From assembly GCA_020026285.1 (NCBI GenBank), contig JAHHQS010000095.1, positions 1 to 15,173 on the forward strand: a stretch of 15,173 nucleotides of DNA. Direction: 5' to 3'. The notes below the pieces were generated by a model that worked only from the letters and a program-made list of their open reading frames with translations, searched no databases and had not been told where the DNA came from. Position numbers and translations under genes: made by a program. The stretch comes from Parabacteroides sp. (GTDB lineage: Bacteria; Bacteroidota; Bacteroidia; Bacteroidales; Tannerellaceae). Below are positions 1-8,169 of the stretch, piece after piece; the first letter of the stretch is position 1; each line of letters opens with the position of its first letter.

Positions 1-2
1 CG

Positions 3-10
3 CAAATGTA
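3..10 (-). promoter_or_regulatory. possible sigma-ABfr -7 element reading out of the left edge
   Basis: Read on the minus strand this is TACATTTG, an exact match to the Bacteroides -7 consensus TAnnTTTG. No convincing TTTG -33 element lies about 19-20 bases upstream. The nearest is ATTG at 37-34, which is too far. It would drive a minus-strand gene beyond the window edge. A single 8-base match in AT-rich DNA is weak evidence. Confidence 0.25.
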
Positions 11-128
11 GTGAATACTTAGCTTTCATACCACAATTACGATATAAAAAAGATATAAAGGAGTTTCGAAAAAAGTACTCTTCTTATCACACCAGATATA
101 GAAGGTACTACACACAAACAAAACAAAT

Positions 129-160
129 AATAATCCCTATCTTCACAGATGGGAATTATT
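129..160. terminator. strong imperfect hairpin, probable terminator
   Basis: AATAATCCC-t-ATC at 129-141 pairs with GAT-GGG-a-ATTATT at 148-160. This gives twelve base pairs with two single-base bulges (t138, a154) and a 6-base loop. On the minus strand the stem is followed by a T-rich stretch (ATTTGTTTTGTTTG), which fits an intrinsic terminator. On the plus strand the tail is less U-rich. It lies downstream of the fimbrial operon, so it may be a back-up terminator or belong to a plus-strand gene left of the window. Confidence 0.45.
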
Positions 161-276
161 GAGACTCCTTTTCCAATTTCTGTTATACAAATTTTATCGG
201 TAGGATTAAACTTTCTTCTTTTTATTGATACAATATTCTTCTAAAGAATAAAACCAATCAGTCCCTTTAATAAAAA

Positions 277-459
277 GGGGCTGTCCCAAAAGCCAAATCC
301 TTACTTGTTTAGCTTACAATCCGTAAGTATTCAATGAAATATCATCCAATAAACTTGAGATTATTACTTTTCCTAATTAAGGAACAAGGGTGATTTCACA
401 TTTTTTACTGTTAAACAGTAAGTAGCAGTAAAAGGCTATCCGACTTTTTGGATAGCCCC
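277..459. repeat. 183-bp segment bounded by imperfect 16-bp inverted repeats; possible IS/MITE remnant
   Basis: The left end, ggggctgtcccaaaag (277-292), matches the reverse complement of the right end (444-459), ggggctatccaaaaag, at 14 of 16 positions. The match stops exactly at the outer G run. GGGG-CTGTCC-AAAAG ends resemble terminal repeats of several insertion sequences, so this may be a solo non-autonomous element or a decayed IS. No coding capacity and no clear target-site duplication are visible (flanks aataaaaa and atgaaaga). Inside lies a perfect 7-bp hairpin, TTACTGT-taa-ACAGTAA, at 405-421. The right end also doubles as the operon terminator. Confidence 0.4.
430..457 (-). terminator. 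intrinsic terminator of the fimbrial operon
   Basis: On the minus strand GGCTATCC, loop AAAAAGTC, GGATAGCC (457-434) forms a perfect 8-bp stem, followed directly by TTTTA (433-429). It lies about 70 bases past the stop codon of the last lipoprotein gene. No other minus-strand gene lies between, so it should end the operon transcript. Confidence 0.7.
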
Positions 460-529
460 ATGAAAGAAACGAAATATTACTACTATCTTCACAGACCATA
501 GTCAACATAGTAAAGTTTAGTATCCGGTA

Positions 530-3500
530 CTAATCTATATCCTTGATACAACGGACATGTACTCCATAACGTGTAGAATGTGTAGTACGAACACGTATAC
601 CAGAATTGTCAGTCTTTAGTTCCAACAAGTAAGGATTAGTTCCTCCTGCATCTTCTTTTATCGTACTCCAATATGTTGTGTAAGATTCTACTTGAGCAAG
701 ACCTGTTGAGTTCAGATCTCTGTATCCACCTTTAGATGGCATAAATAAGTAATCATCTTGTTTTTCTGCGGTAGGCAATGTCACAGTTCCAAACCAATAG
801 CCTGCTACACCATTCTTTAATCCATATACATATCCGGCACTAACCAAATTATCAAAATCCGCTTTTGATGGTGTTTTCCAACCAATCGGACATGGATCAT
901 TTAAAGGATTCCATCCGGTATAAATTTCTTCCTTATCAATATCCAAAGGATCCTTACAATTCCAATTATAATAGTCTCCTCCATTCCAAACTTTACTTAT
1001 GTACTCCTGTGTAGTGGCAAATTTACCAGAGCATAAATTTCCAGACGCCCAGATTGAATTGCCTACCCAATATCCCTTTACCCAAATAGCCTTAGCCACC
1101 AAATCTGAAGTTATGTTATTGACCAATCCTCCTAAAGCATACTCTTTACCATTAATGCTCCAGCCCACATGAACCCGTCCAGAAGCTTCCAATCTGGTAC
1201 CAGAAAGTTGAACAGAACCATTCTGCTCCACATGCTGTCTTAATAATTTAGTTCCTTTCGGAATAATAATATCCCTTCCTTCCTGCTTATTCACATCATA
1301 TGAAAGCGTATATATCGGAGTTACAGGTTCTGGCGAATCATCGACAACACACCGAACAGTCCTAAACCAATATCTACCCGAATTAGGGGAAATAAGAAAA
1401 TCTCCTCTCCCCCCTACTATAGCTACACAGGCATTAGTTGCCGTTGCAGAAGAGGAATTATAATATGCCCCAAAAGATAAATTAGTCAATCTACCGTTAC
1501 TATTATCTCTCAAACCGGATACAGGAAAATAAATATTTAATAAAGTTGTACCTGCCGGTACTTCGTATTGTCCCCATTGATGAGACTTGGAATTATCCTC
1601 TCCATAGGGACCTATCGTTGTAAGTAAATCGTGATTGTTCTCTAAAGTTTTCAATTCATATCCCGATGGGGTCTTCCACTTCTTTCCAAGAGGTGCCCAT
1701 CCTCTTGCAGTCATATATCTACAAATATCTCCAATTCCTTTCGAATAGTCATCAATATTCAATCCGGATAAATTATCCTCTCTATTGCTTTGATTCAATG
1801 GCGGGACTATTTCATTAATAGCATAAGGGATATTTCTAATATCATATACTTCACTAGTCGGATTAAAAGTAACCTCCGGAGTGGAGGCATCTCCTCCTAA
1901 TGCAAATAAAGATCCATATCTAAAATAAAGCCCCTGATAACGTTCATGAGGTGCTCTCTGCCCCTCACTCGGGGTATCATCAAAAGTCAGTTTTGTTCCG
2001 TCCCAATAAATATTCGACCCGGCAAATTGAGGTAACGATGTTTTTAATTCGATCAAACGGGTATTCCCCACACTATTATACGCACAGATTTTTAGATCCT
2101 GATTTCCAATGCGTCTTCGATAAAACAAATATAAATCAGTACCTCCTTCTAAAGATGTCTCTATCTCAGTTCGTCTATCCAAAGAATTGACCATGGTAGC
2201 TAAACCTACGTTTCCATTGCCGGATTGGGTATCAGACTGAATATATGCACTAACAATATGTTCTCCAATTAGTACTCCATTATTACCGGATTCATAGTTG
2301 GAAAGAAAAACATTCTGTTTAGTCACAGATATATCTTTCACCAAATTACCAATTGTAACTCTAACAGTTCCTTCAGCCGAAACAGAATTAGTAAAGTTAA
2401 CCTTAATATCTGTTGAGTTAGAGTTTATTGTTTGTCCGGCTACCAGTTCCATCCCTCTTGCGTTAAGCAATTCGATGGACGACGAAGGTGCCACATTCCC
2501 TCTATCATAAGCATTCGTAGTGACTGTAGTCACTATAATATCATTTTGTTCTCCGTCCGCATAAAAACAAAACTCTGAATTCGACAGGCCTAAATAATAT
2601 TGGCCGTTAGCCACTAATTCATGAAAATCATCCAGCAAAGTAACCCGGCATACAACCCCTGTACCCGGTTGATAATTCACTAAAGCCTCCTCAATAGTAG
2701 CATATCCCCTATTCTCCACTGACTCTACATTGATTTTATAGCTGACATTGGGCTTATTTAATTGTGCACTACTTTTAGGACCACCAAGCTTCACGTAAAA
2801 ATATCTATCAATATTATTACCAAAATGTCCTGACAAAATGATCCCATACTCTCCACCTCTATTATCTCCGGTCAAGAATGGATATACATAAACCGGACGG
2901 TCAGAAACATCCGACTTAGTAGTATTTCCCACAATATCACTAATTATCAGTCCTGAAAGACGAGTAGCAGTATCATCTTTCGTCCCATAATCAACAACCT
3001 CCTGAGGCGTCACCCTATCAATTGGAAGCATATTATCAAAATATCCCACTGACGGGACATCGACAACTGTGAATCCTGTCAATATAAAACTATTTTTCTG
3101 ATTCGCTTTTGTCGCATCAATGTATAGTTTAGAAACTATTCTGCTCAAATTCACCACTTGTTCCAATGACATATTTTTCTCTATTTTATCGACCCGAATC
3201 ATTGAAGTCATTGGAATCTTCTCATTAACAAAAGGAATTCTTCCCTGCGGATTGGAAAGTGGAGTCAATCCTGCACCTCCCGATGAAACCGGATCACCAA
3301 ATGTCAGCAGACCGGATATCTCATCATATGTTTTCCCACTGAAAGACTCCTTTTTACTCATAATCATTGCATCCGCATTCGCAACAAAATACAACACATG
3401 CGGTTCATTACTTACTGATAGCTGCACAATCATCTGACCGGCTATTTGTTTAGTCGGTACAGCCTCCACAAAAACAGCATCCGAAGTTGTTGCTCCTCCG

Positions 3501-3745
3501 GCCGGCAGTTTAAATGATAATACCCATGGATTATCAAAATCACCATCATTGTGAATTGTTGCTTTGGTAACCGGTTTATTGAAAGAACCCGATTGAAACT
3601 TTACAGCAATATTAGCTTTCCCTTCAGGTGCTTCAGGTATACGTCCTGAAGCATCATTAATAATATTTTCGTCCGTACATGCATATAAAAACATAAACAG
3701 AACGAACAGTATACTTATATAGTTCATAGATTTCTTTTTATACAT
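530..3745 (-). CDS. large fimbrial tip lipoprotein with two FISUMP-like modules
   Basis: This is a 1071-residue lipoprotein, probably the terminal adhesin of the type V fimbria encoded by this operon. A hydrophobic signal (residues 7-22) ends in a lipobox LYAC with Cys23. Residues about 24-345 look like a fimbrillin-type beta region. Residues 440-477 resemble a small repeat-like beta domain ending ISVTKQ. From about 578 the protein follows its upstream neighbour: a YWDGTKLTFDD strand, an APHERYQGLYFRYG motif (598-611), and a lectin-like module with ICRYM..RGW and W(K)TP (674-692) ending VRCVVDDSPEP (797-807). An InlB/Listeria-Bacteroides-like repeat follows (811-889, GWSINGKEYALGG). A second, canonical FISUMP module fills 892-1070, with DPCPIGWKTPSKADF (950-964), YWFGT, and final VHVRCIKD. 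The start at 3745 is 16 bases after the upstream stop. Met7 (3727) is an alternative that keeps the signal peptide. The adhesin role is inferred from domain type and operon position. The ligand is unknown. Confidence 0.8.
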   Translation of the reverse strand: MYKKKSMNYISILFVLFMFLYACTDENIINDASGRIPEAPEGKANIAVKFQSGSFNKPVTKATIHNDGDFDNPWVLSFKLPAGGATTSDAVFVEAVPTKQIAGQMIVQLSVSNEPHVLYFVANADAMIMSKKESFSGKTYDEISGLLTFGDPVSSGGAGLTPLSNPQGRIPFVNEKIPMTSMIRVDKIEKNMSLEQVVNLSRIVSKLYIDATKANQKNSFILTGFTVVDVPSVGYFDNMLPIDRVTPQEVVDYGTKDDTATRLSGLIISDIVGNTTKSDVSDRPVYVYPFLTGDNRGGEYGIILSGHFGNNIDRYFYVKLGGPKSSAQLNKPNVSYKINVESVENRGYATIEEALVNYQPGTGVVCRVTLLDDFHELVANGQYYLGLSNSEFCFYADGEQNDIIVTTVTTNAYDRGNVAPSSSIELLNARGMELVAGQTINSNSTDIKVNFTNSVSAEGTVRVTIGNLVKDISVTKQNVFLSNYESGNNGVLIGEHIVSAYIQSDTQSGNGNVGLATMVNSLDRRTEIETSLEGGTDLYLFYRRRIGNQDLKICAYNSVGNTRLIELKTSLPQFAGSNIYWDGTKLTFDDTPSEGQRAPHERYQGLYFRYGSLFALGGDASTPEVTFNPTSEVYDIRNIPYAINEIVPPLNQSNREDNLSGLNIDDYSKGIGDICRYMTARGWAPLGKKWKTPSGYELKTLENNHDLLTTIGPYGEDNSKSHQWGQYEVPAGTTLLNIYFPVSGLRDNSNGRLTNLSFGAYYNSSSATATNACVAIVGGRGDFLISPNSGRYWFRTVRCVVDDSPEPVTPIYTLSYDVNKQEGRDIIIPKGTKLLRQHVEQNGSVQLSGTRLEASGRVHVGWSINGKEYALGGLVNNITSDLVAKAIWVKGYWVGNSIWASGNLCSGKFATTQEYISKVWNGGDYYNWNCKDPLDIDKEEIYTGWNPLNDPCPIGWKTPSKADFDNLVSAGYVYGLKNGVAGYWFGTVTLPTAEKQDDYLFMPSKGGYRDLNSTGLAQVESYTTYWSTIKEDAGGTNPYLLELKTDNSGIRVRTTHSTRYGVHVRCIKDID

Positions 3746-3761
3746 AAAACAAGGACGTAAT

Positions 3762-5999
3762 TCAATTTATACTACGGGGAGCCCATTTAGGCCTGACAAC
3801 CAGATCTTTATTCACATTAGAAATAACAGCCCCTAACATATACTCTTTTCCATCCACAACCCAACCGGTATGGAGTCTACCGTCTGAAGAAGTTAAAACC
3901 TGATCAGAAAGTGTTATGCTGTTGCCAGCATCGACATATTGTTTTTTGATAAATATATTTCCTGAACTCACAGTTGTACGGGCATGTGCTTCATCTATAT
4001 TATAAGTCAACATATATAAAGGCTTGATCGATTCAGGACTGTCATCTACCACACAACGAACAGGCATCAAATTCGCATCTCTAAGCACTCCAGCATGAAT
4101 GAATGGAATATCATTCTGCTCTTGCTGAAACGTATATATCCGTTCTCCGCTTTTAGGGGAACTACACATATATCGGATATAACAACCTTTCTGAAAATAT
4201 CCACCGCTCACACTTGCAGAGCCACTGGCGGGGAAAAAATATCGATTGTCAATTCTGATACCTTGTTCCAAGGAAGTATTTCCACTCCAATCTGAGTTTT
4301 CACCGATATCGGTCCAAATTCCTTCTGTTTTCTTTACATCAGCAGAAATAATAGCCCGCCAATCTTCCTTGGTAGGCGTTCTCCATTTCATTCCTTTCTC
4401 TGATCCGGGTGCAATACCCCTTCTTGATAAAAATATACAGATATCCCCTATATCATTATTAGGAGAGAAAGGCATATTTGACATAGACTCCGGATAATCC
4501 ATATCAGTAAGATATGGAATATCACTGCTTACTGTATATCTGGCACCTGAAGCGTTCCAGATAATCTCTGATAATTGGTTATTACTTCCTCCCGAACGGG
4601 CAACTATTCCACCATACTTGAAATATACACCTTGATAATGTTCATGAGGTGCTTTTTCCCCTTTCTGAGGTACATTATCAAATGTCAATTGCTGTTTTAA
4701 TTCATCCCAATAAACATTGGAACCTGCTATTCCAAGCCCATTCACTATAATCGTTCTGCGAAGTCCGGCTGCATAAATCAGTAAAGTATCCGAAGTCACG
4801 GCTGCTGTTTTACGTTTTATTGTCAGAATCCCATTTCCCCTTCCGGTTGTCTTATCATAAGAATATGTCAGTTTTGTCTTACGCATATCAAACTTAGAAC
4901 TCACATTTACCACTGTACCATCCGATGAATACAAACCATCTGATAAACGAATGTTTTCTTCCGCAATATTTTTTGTTACAAAATGAACATTACTCTCTGT
5001 TTCATAAGAATAAGGAACTTCTACCTTAGAAAATTGAATCTCAACGCCGGAAACATCAATGTTGTCAGTAGCATTTCCCCAAGGCAAAGCAACAATATTA
5101 TCAATCACGACCCCACTCGTAGTGATAGTGCCCATTAATTGATAATATTTATTCCTTTGAGATTGACCGATTGATAATTTATGAGTTTCCGGTACGCCAT
5201 CACGAAGAAAAGTCACCTTAATATAACAAGGTATTCCTCTCCCCAGTAATTCTCCTATCAAATAATTGGAGCGTATGACAGTGTAATTCTCCGTACCATC
5301 ATCAACAGATAATATCTCTATATCCCTATTTATCATTTGGTCGTATCCTAAAATTAGTCCGTCGTAATTCAATGGATATAAATAAGAAAAAGACGGATAA
5401 GAATAAAAGGTAGCCGCTTTCAAAAGAATTCTGTTTTTCGCATTACTTCTTCTCAACTTCAATTGAAGTTTAGCAGCAAGACGCTCCAACTCGACATCAA
5501 TCACATTTTTCCATAATACACCATTATCAAAAGATACAGTTCCATATGAACTATTGTCTTCTCTTACCTTTACTATTACTCCCTCTCTGATCCAGGCTAA
5601 TGGTAACCCTCTCTCCGATTTCCCGTAAATACTGGGTATTTGAACTCGGTTAACTTCGTCTTTTGTAGAAGCATCATTCAATTGTTGTGTCATCTCTACT
5701 GTTTCATTGGCAACAGCATACAAAGTATAATTACCAGGAATAATGGAAAAAGTAAAATTCCTATCTACCGGGTTATCGATCATCTGATTTATGACAACCT
5801 TACCTAAAGCAGACACTGCAATAAAACGGAATTTAGAAATAGTAACTCCACCCTCTACAAAAGAACGTGTGGAAAGCTCTATTTGAACAGGATTACTATT
5901 CTGAATCTGATCCATAAACTCATCTTTATCCGCAATACAACTATATATTAGTTGCAACAGAAATAATAATGGGAGAATTCTTTTTATAGCTTTTCTCAT
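3762..5999 (-). CDS. fimbrial tip/adaptor lipoprotein, paralogue of the following gene
   Basis: This is a 745-residue lipoprotein, probably a minor fimbrial subunit linking shaft and tip adhesin. I start it at ATG 5999, where MRKAIKRILPLLFLLQ leads into LIYSC (lipid Cys21). The frame stays open further upstream to 6065, but that would bury the signal peptide and overlap the preceding gene. Residues 22-325 resemble a fimbrillin fold, including the VALPWGNATDNIDV segment at 303-316. ELSTRSF at 41-47 has an Arg45 placed like the maturation site of type V pilins. Residues 426-740 repeat the downstream protein's module in order: NVYWDELKQQLTFD, APHEHYQGVYFKYG (450-463), lectin-like core with MKWRTPTKEDW (537-547), VRCVVDDSPES (647-657), then an InlB-like repeat ending PKWAP. 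The second FISUMP module of the downstream gene is absent. It lies 28 bases after the Mfa2-like gene and 16 before the next. The exact role is inferred. Confidence 0.78.
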   Translation of the reverse strand: MRKAIKRILPLLFLLQLIYSCIADKDEFMDQIQNSNPVQIELSTRSFVEGGVTISKFRFIAVSALGKVVINQMIDNPVDRNFTFSIIPGNYTLYAVANETVEMTQQLNDASTKDEVNRVQIPSIYGKSERGLPLAWIREGVIVKVREDNSSYGTVSFDNGVLWKNVIDVELERLAAKLQLKLRRSNAKNRILLKAATFYSYPSFSYLYPLNYDGLILGYDQMINRDIEILSVDDGTENYTVIRSNYLIGELLGRGIPCYIKVTFLRDGVPETHKLSIGQSQRNKYYQLMGTITTSGVVIDNIVALPWGNATDNIDVSGVEIQFSKVEVPYSYETESNVHFVTKNIAEENIRLSDGLYSSDGTVVNVSSKFDMRKTKLTYSYDKTTGRGNGILTIKRKTAAVTSDTLLIYAAGLRRTIIVNGLGIAGSNVYWDELKQQLTFDNVPQKGEKAPHEHYQGVYFKYGGIVARSGGSNNQLSEIIWNASGARYTVSSDIPYLTDMDYPESMSNMPFSPNNDIGDICIFLSRRGIAPGSEKGMKWRTPTKEDWRAIISADVKKTEGIWTDIGENSDWSGNTSLEQGIRIDNRYFFPASGSASVSGGYFQKGCYIRYMCSSPKSGERIYTFQQEQNDIPFIHAGVLRDANLMPVRCVVDDSPESIKPLYMLTYNIDEAHARTTVSSGNIFIKKQYVDAGNSITLSDQVLTSSDGRLHTGWVVDGKEYMLGAVISNVNKDLVVRPKWAPRSIN

Positions 6000-6027
6000 A
6001 CTCTCTTTACAAACTATTTTATAATGA

Positions 6028-6984
6028 TTAGACCTCCGGATTGATAGAAATAATTTCCCAACCATTAATCTTCATCGAGACCAAAGTCAACCCATCAAAC
6101 TTGAGTTCAATTTCATAATAATCTTCTCTATCAAGATCCATCTGTTGATTATATTTAGGAGATTTCATTATCTCCTCAATAATATTCAACCCTTCGAATT
6201 CTGGTATAATATTATTTCCACGGTTATCCAAAAAATGTAAAGAAACCCAGCGGTCCTCCATTAAACGCAATATATTATATGTAAATATTTTCCCCTCACT
6301 TCTAGTATTAGAAGACAACGGAACATATATTCTTTCCAAAGCATCATTGGGTATGGCATTTCTGTAATTATACCTTCCGTTATCCGCTGAGAGAACAGGA
6401 GTATACTCCATATGCTCCAAGCCCAATACACGAAGTTCCACACGATTTGTATTCTTTGTAAAATCAATCATGTAATTAAACTCTTTTCCCGACCTCACCT
6501 CTACATTTTCTACCATTCCCACAAACAAGTCTTTTAAAGAGTCCGGAAACAAAGTGCCTTGCCTGACAGATACAACTTTCAGCCGAAAATCATTTAAGGA
6601 TGTTATGAAAGGCTCAAGTCCGGATTTAAAGAACTCTTCAGCCGTACTATCGAATGTTCCGATATGATAATCAGCCAAATCCCCACCGATAGCTACAATA
6701 TCATATCTGCCATCAGGCAGATTAAGTTTCATAATATTTCCGCCCGAAAGATTATATCCGGAATCAACTTTCATCGTAACAAATTTCTTTTCGGAATCGA
6801 AAACATATACTGTTACAACATCCACAGAAGAAGAAAATAAATCTTCGTTGGCAGGATTCAACACATATCTGAACTTCAAGAAAGTTCCCTGTGAACAATC
6901 ATCGGTATTCTCCGAAATACACCCTGATAATAAAAAGAAAAAGAGAAAACAGATAATCTGAAACTTTATTTTCTTATCTTCCAT
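6028..6984 (-). CDS. FimB/Mfa2 family fimbrial subunit (anchor/minor pilin)
   Basis: This is a 318-residue lipoprotein of the FimB/Mfa2 type. In known type V fimbriae this subunit sits at the base of the shaft, caps elongation and fixes the fimbria to the outer membrane. Signal IICFLFFFLLSGC gives lipid Cys22. Family-like stretches include FLKFRYVLN..NEDLF with VTVYVFD (35-62), LPDGRYDIVAIGG (89-101), DLFVGMVENVEV (152-163) and MIDFTKNTNRVELRVLGL (172-189). The segment QMDLDREDYYEIELKFD (281-297) matches the usual family C-terminal region. The protein ends KINGWEIISINPEV, closely matching the end of the major fimbrillin encoded just upstream. It follows the fimbrillin by 73 bases that contain a hairpin. 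Family assignment is good; anchor function comes from family knowledge. Confidence 0.8.
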   Translation of the reverse strand: MEDKKIKFQIICFLFFFLLSGCISENTDDCSQGTFLKFRYVLNPANEDLFSSSVDVVTVYVFDSEKKFVTMKVDSGYNLSGGNIMKLNLPDGRYDIVAIGGDLADYHIGTFDSTAEEFFKSGLEPFITSLNDFRLKVVSVRQGTLFPDSLKDLFVGMVENVEVRSGKEFNYMIDFTKNTNRVELRVLGLEHMEYTPVLSADNGRYNYRNAIPNDALERIYVPLSSNTRSEGKIFTYNILRLMEDRWVSLHFLDNRGNNIIPEFEGLNIIEEIMKSPKYNQQMDLDREDYYEIELKFDGLTLVSMKINGWEIISINPEV

Positions 6985-7017
6985 CGCTACTAATATCTTG
7001 ATGAATTAATTTTAGAA

Positions 7018-7043
7018 GAAGGGGCATTTTAAGATACCCCTTC
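7018..7043 (-). terminator. intercistronic hairpin (attenuator or RNA stabiliser) after the major fimbrillin
   Basis: GAAGGGG and CCCCTTC (7043-7037 and 7024-7018 on the minus strand) form a perfect 7-bp stem around a 12-base loop. A pyrimidine-rich TTCTAAAATTAATT tail follows. It lies between the fimbrillin stop codon and the Mfa2-like start. A stem here could cause partial termination or protect the 3' end of the fimbrillin message, giving many shaft subunits per anchor. The long loop and interrupted U tract argue for leaky rather than full termination. Confidence 0.5.
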
Positions 7044-7057
7044 AATTTAGAAATGGT

Positions 7058-8149
7058 TTATACTTCCGGTTTGATAAACACAAGTTCCCAACCTTTCACT
7101 GTAACTGTTACATCAACATTAACTGCATCCGGATCCGGATCAACAGTAACAGGAGGTACAGGAACATCCATAATTTTTTTAATATCAGCTAAATCCAGTT
7201 GGTATACTTTTCCATTAGCAAATTCTCCAATGTATGATGAGGAAGTATTATCTTTTAAAGCTACTACGTTCAACCAACCTGTTTTCGAAAGAGCTCCAAC
7301 TCCATTCATTTTATATTCAACTTCCATAATCACATGAGGATGATATTTAGCAGCCTCTTCTTTAGTTGTCGCAGCGGCAGATAAAGAGGCAATATGGAAA
7401 TCCTGTGGAAAAAAATTATAGCCATCAGCTTTGCCAGAATCAAACTTAGTAATAGGAGTCCCGATAAATGTATTGTATAAATTTGATTTAGTACCACCAG
7501 CAGTATACGCAGTCGTCCAATCAGGAGCCGAAGCTTTGGTTGTTTTTACAACAGCAGCATCTGCTCTTTTCTGTTTTACATTATTCAAATAGATTCCTTT
7601 AACCTTAAGTTCTGCCAGATTTGTGAATGAACTTCCTAAATCTCCTTTAACTTCAACACGAGCCATCTCCGGTGCTACTTCTATAGAACAGGTAGAAGTA
7701 GATCCCCCAGTAACAATTGCAGCACCTCCAACCACACGTACTGCATCAGATGTCACACCTCCCTGACGAGAATTGACATCATCAGTCTTTGTGGCAGAAC
7801 CATCAATATTACCCTCTACTTCGATATAAGTAGCTGCACCGGAAATCTCAACCGTTTTACTTCCTGTTCCTGTATCCAATCCTGTAAAATCAGAAACTTG
7901 AAGTGTCAAAGTATTGACAACTCCACCATCTTGAGCAGTCTTCGCATACAACTTTACAGTTCCACTCATAGTCACCATATCTCCAGAATTAGCAATATTA
8001 TCAATTGCCCTGGTATGAGCCATAGCCGGTAAATTAAGTACTACAGAAACCTTCTTAGACATTGAAACGGGAACTATTTCCTCGTTAGAACACGATGTAA
8101 TCACCAGAGCAGTACATGCTACTGCCAGCATAGAATTCACTTTCATCAT
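7058..8149 (-). CDS. major fimbrillin, Mfa1/FimA-like type V pilin
   Basis: This is a 363-residue exported lipoprotein with the organisation of a type V fimbrial shaft subunit. The signal ends in LVITSC (lipid Cys20). After a short spacer comes a beta strand, KKVSVVLNLPAM, and HTR-AID with Arg47. That is where Arg-specific proteases cut related pilins to release the A1 strand and open the donor-strand groove. VEVAPEMARVEVKGDL-like text at 156-171 (IEVAPEMARVEVKG) is a family hallmark at the start of the pilin core. The segment NGKVYQLDLADIK (312-324) precedes a Pro/Asp linker (329-341) and the C-terminal donor strand VDVTVTVKGWELVFIKPEV. Start is ATG 8149; a second ATG follows immediately. 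It lies 20 bases behind the DUF3868 gene, and a hairpin follows. Polymerisation and Arg cleavage are family knowledge, not tested here. Confidence 0.85.
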   Translation of the reverse strand: MMKVNSMLAVACTALVITSCSNEEIVPVSMSKKVSVVLNLPAMAHTRAIDNIANSGDMVTMSGTVKLYAKTAQDGGVVNTLTLQVSDFTGLDTGTGSKTVEISGAATYIEVEGNIDGSATKTDDVNSRQGGVTSDAVRVVGGAAIVTGGSTSTCSIEVAPEMARVEVKGDLGSSFTNLAELKVKGIYLNNVKQKRADAAVVKTTKASAPDWTTAYTAGGTKSNLYNTFIGTPITKFDSGKADGYNFFPQDFHIASLSAAATTKEEAAKYHPHVIMEVEYKMNGVGALSKTGWLNVVALKDNTSSSYIGEFANGKVYQLDLADIKKIMDVPVPPVTVDPDPDAVNVDVTVTVKGWELVFIKPEV

Positions 8150-8169
8150 AAAAATAAAATTAAAAATTA

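Noticed and set aside
3120..3437. 105-codon plus-strand frame inside the large lipoprotein gene
   Set aside because: It is the complement of a well-supported coding region with recognisable domains and has no features of its own.
5997..6065. Upstream extension of the 745-residue lipoprotein to ATG 6065
   Set aside because: It would overlap the Mfa2-like gene and place 22 charged residues before an obvious lipoprotein signal peptide starting at 5999.
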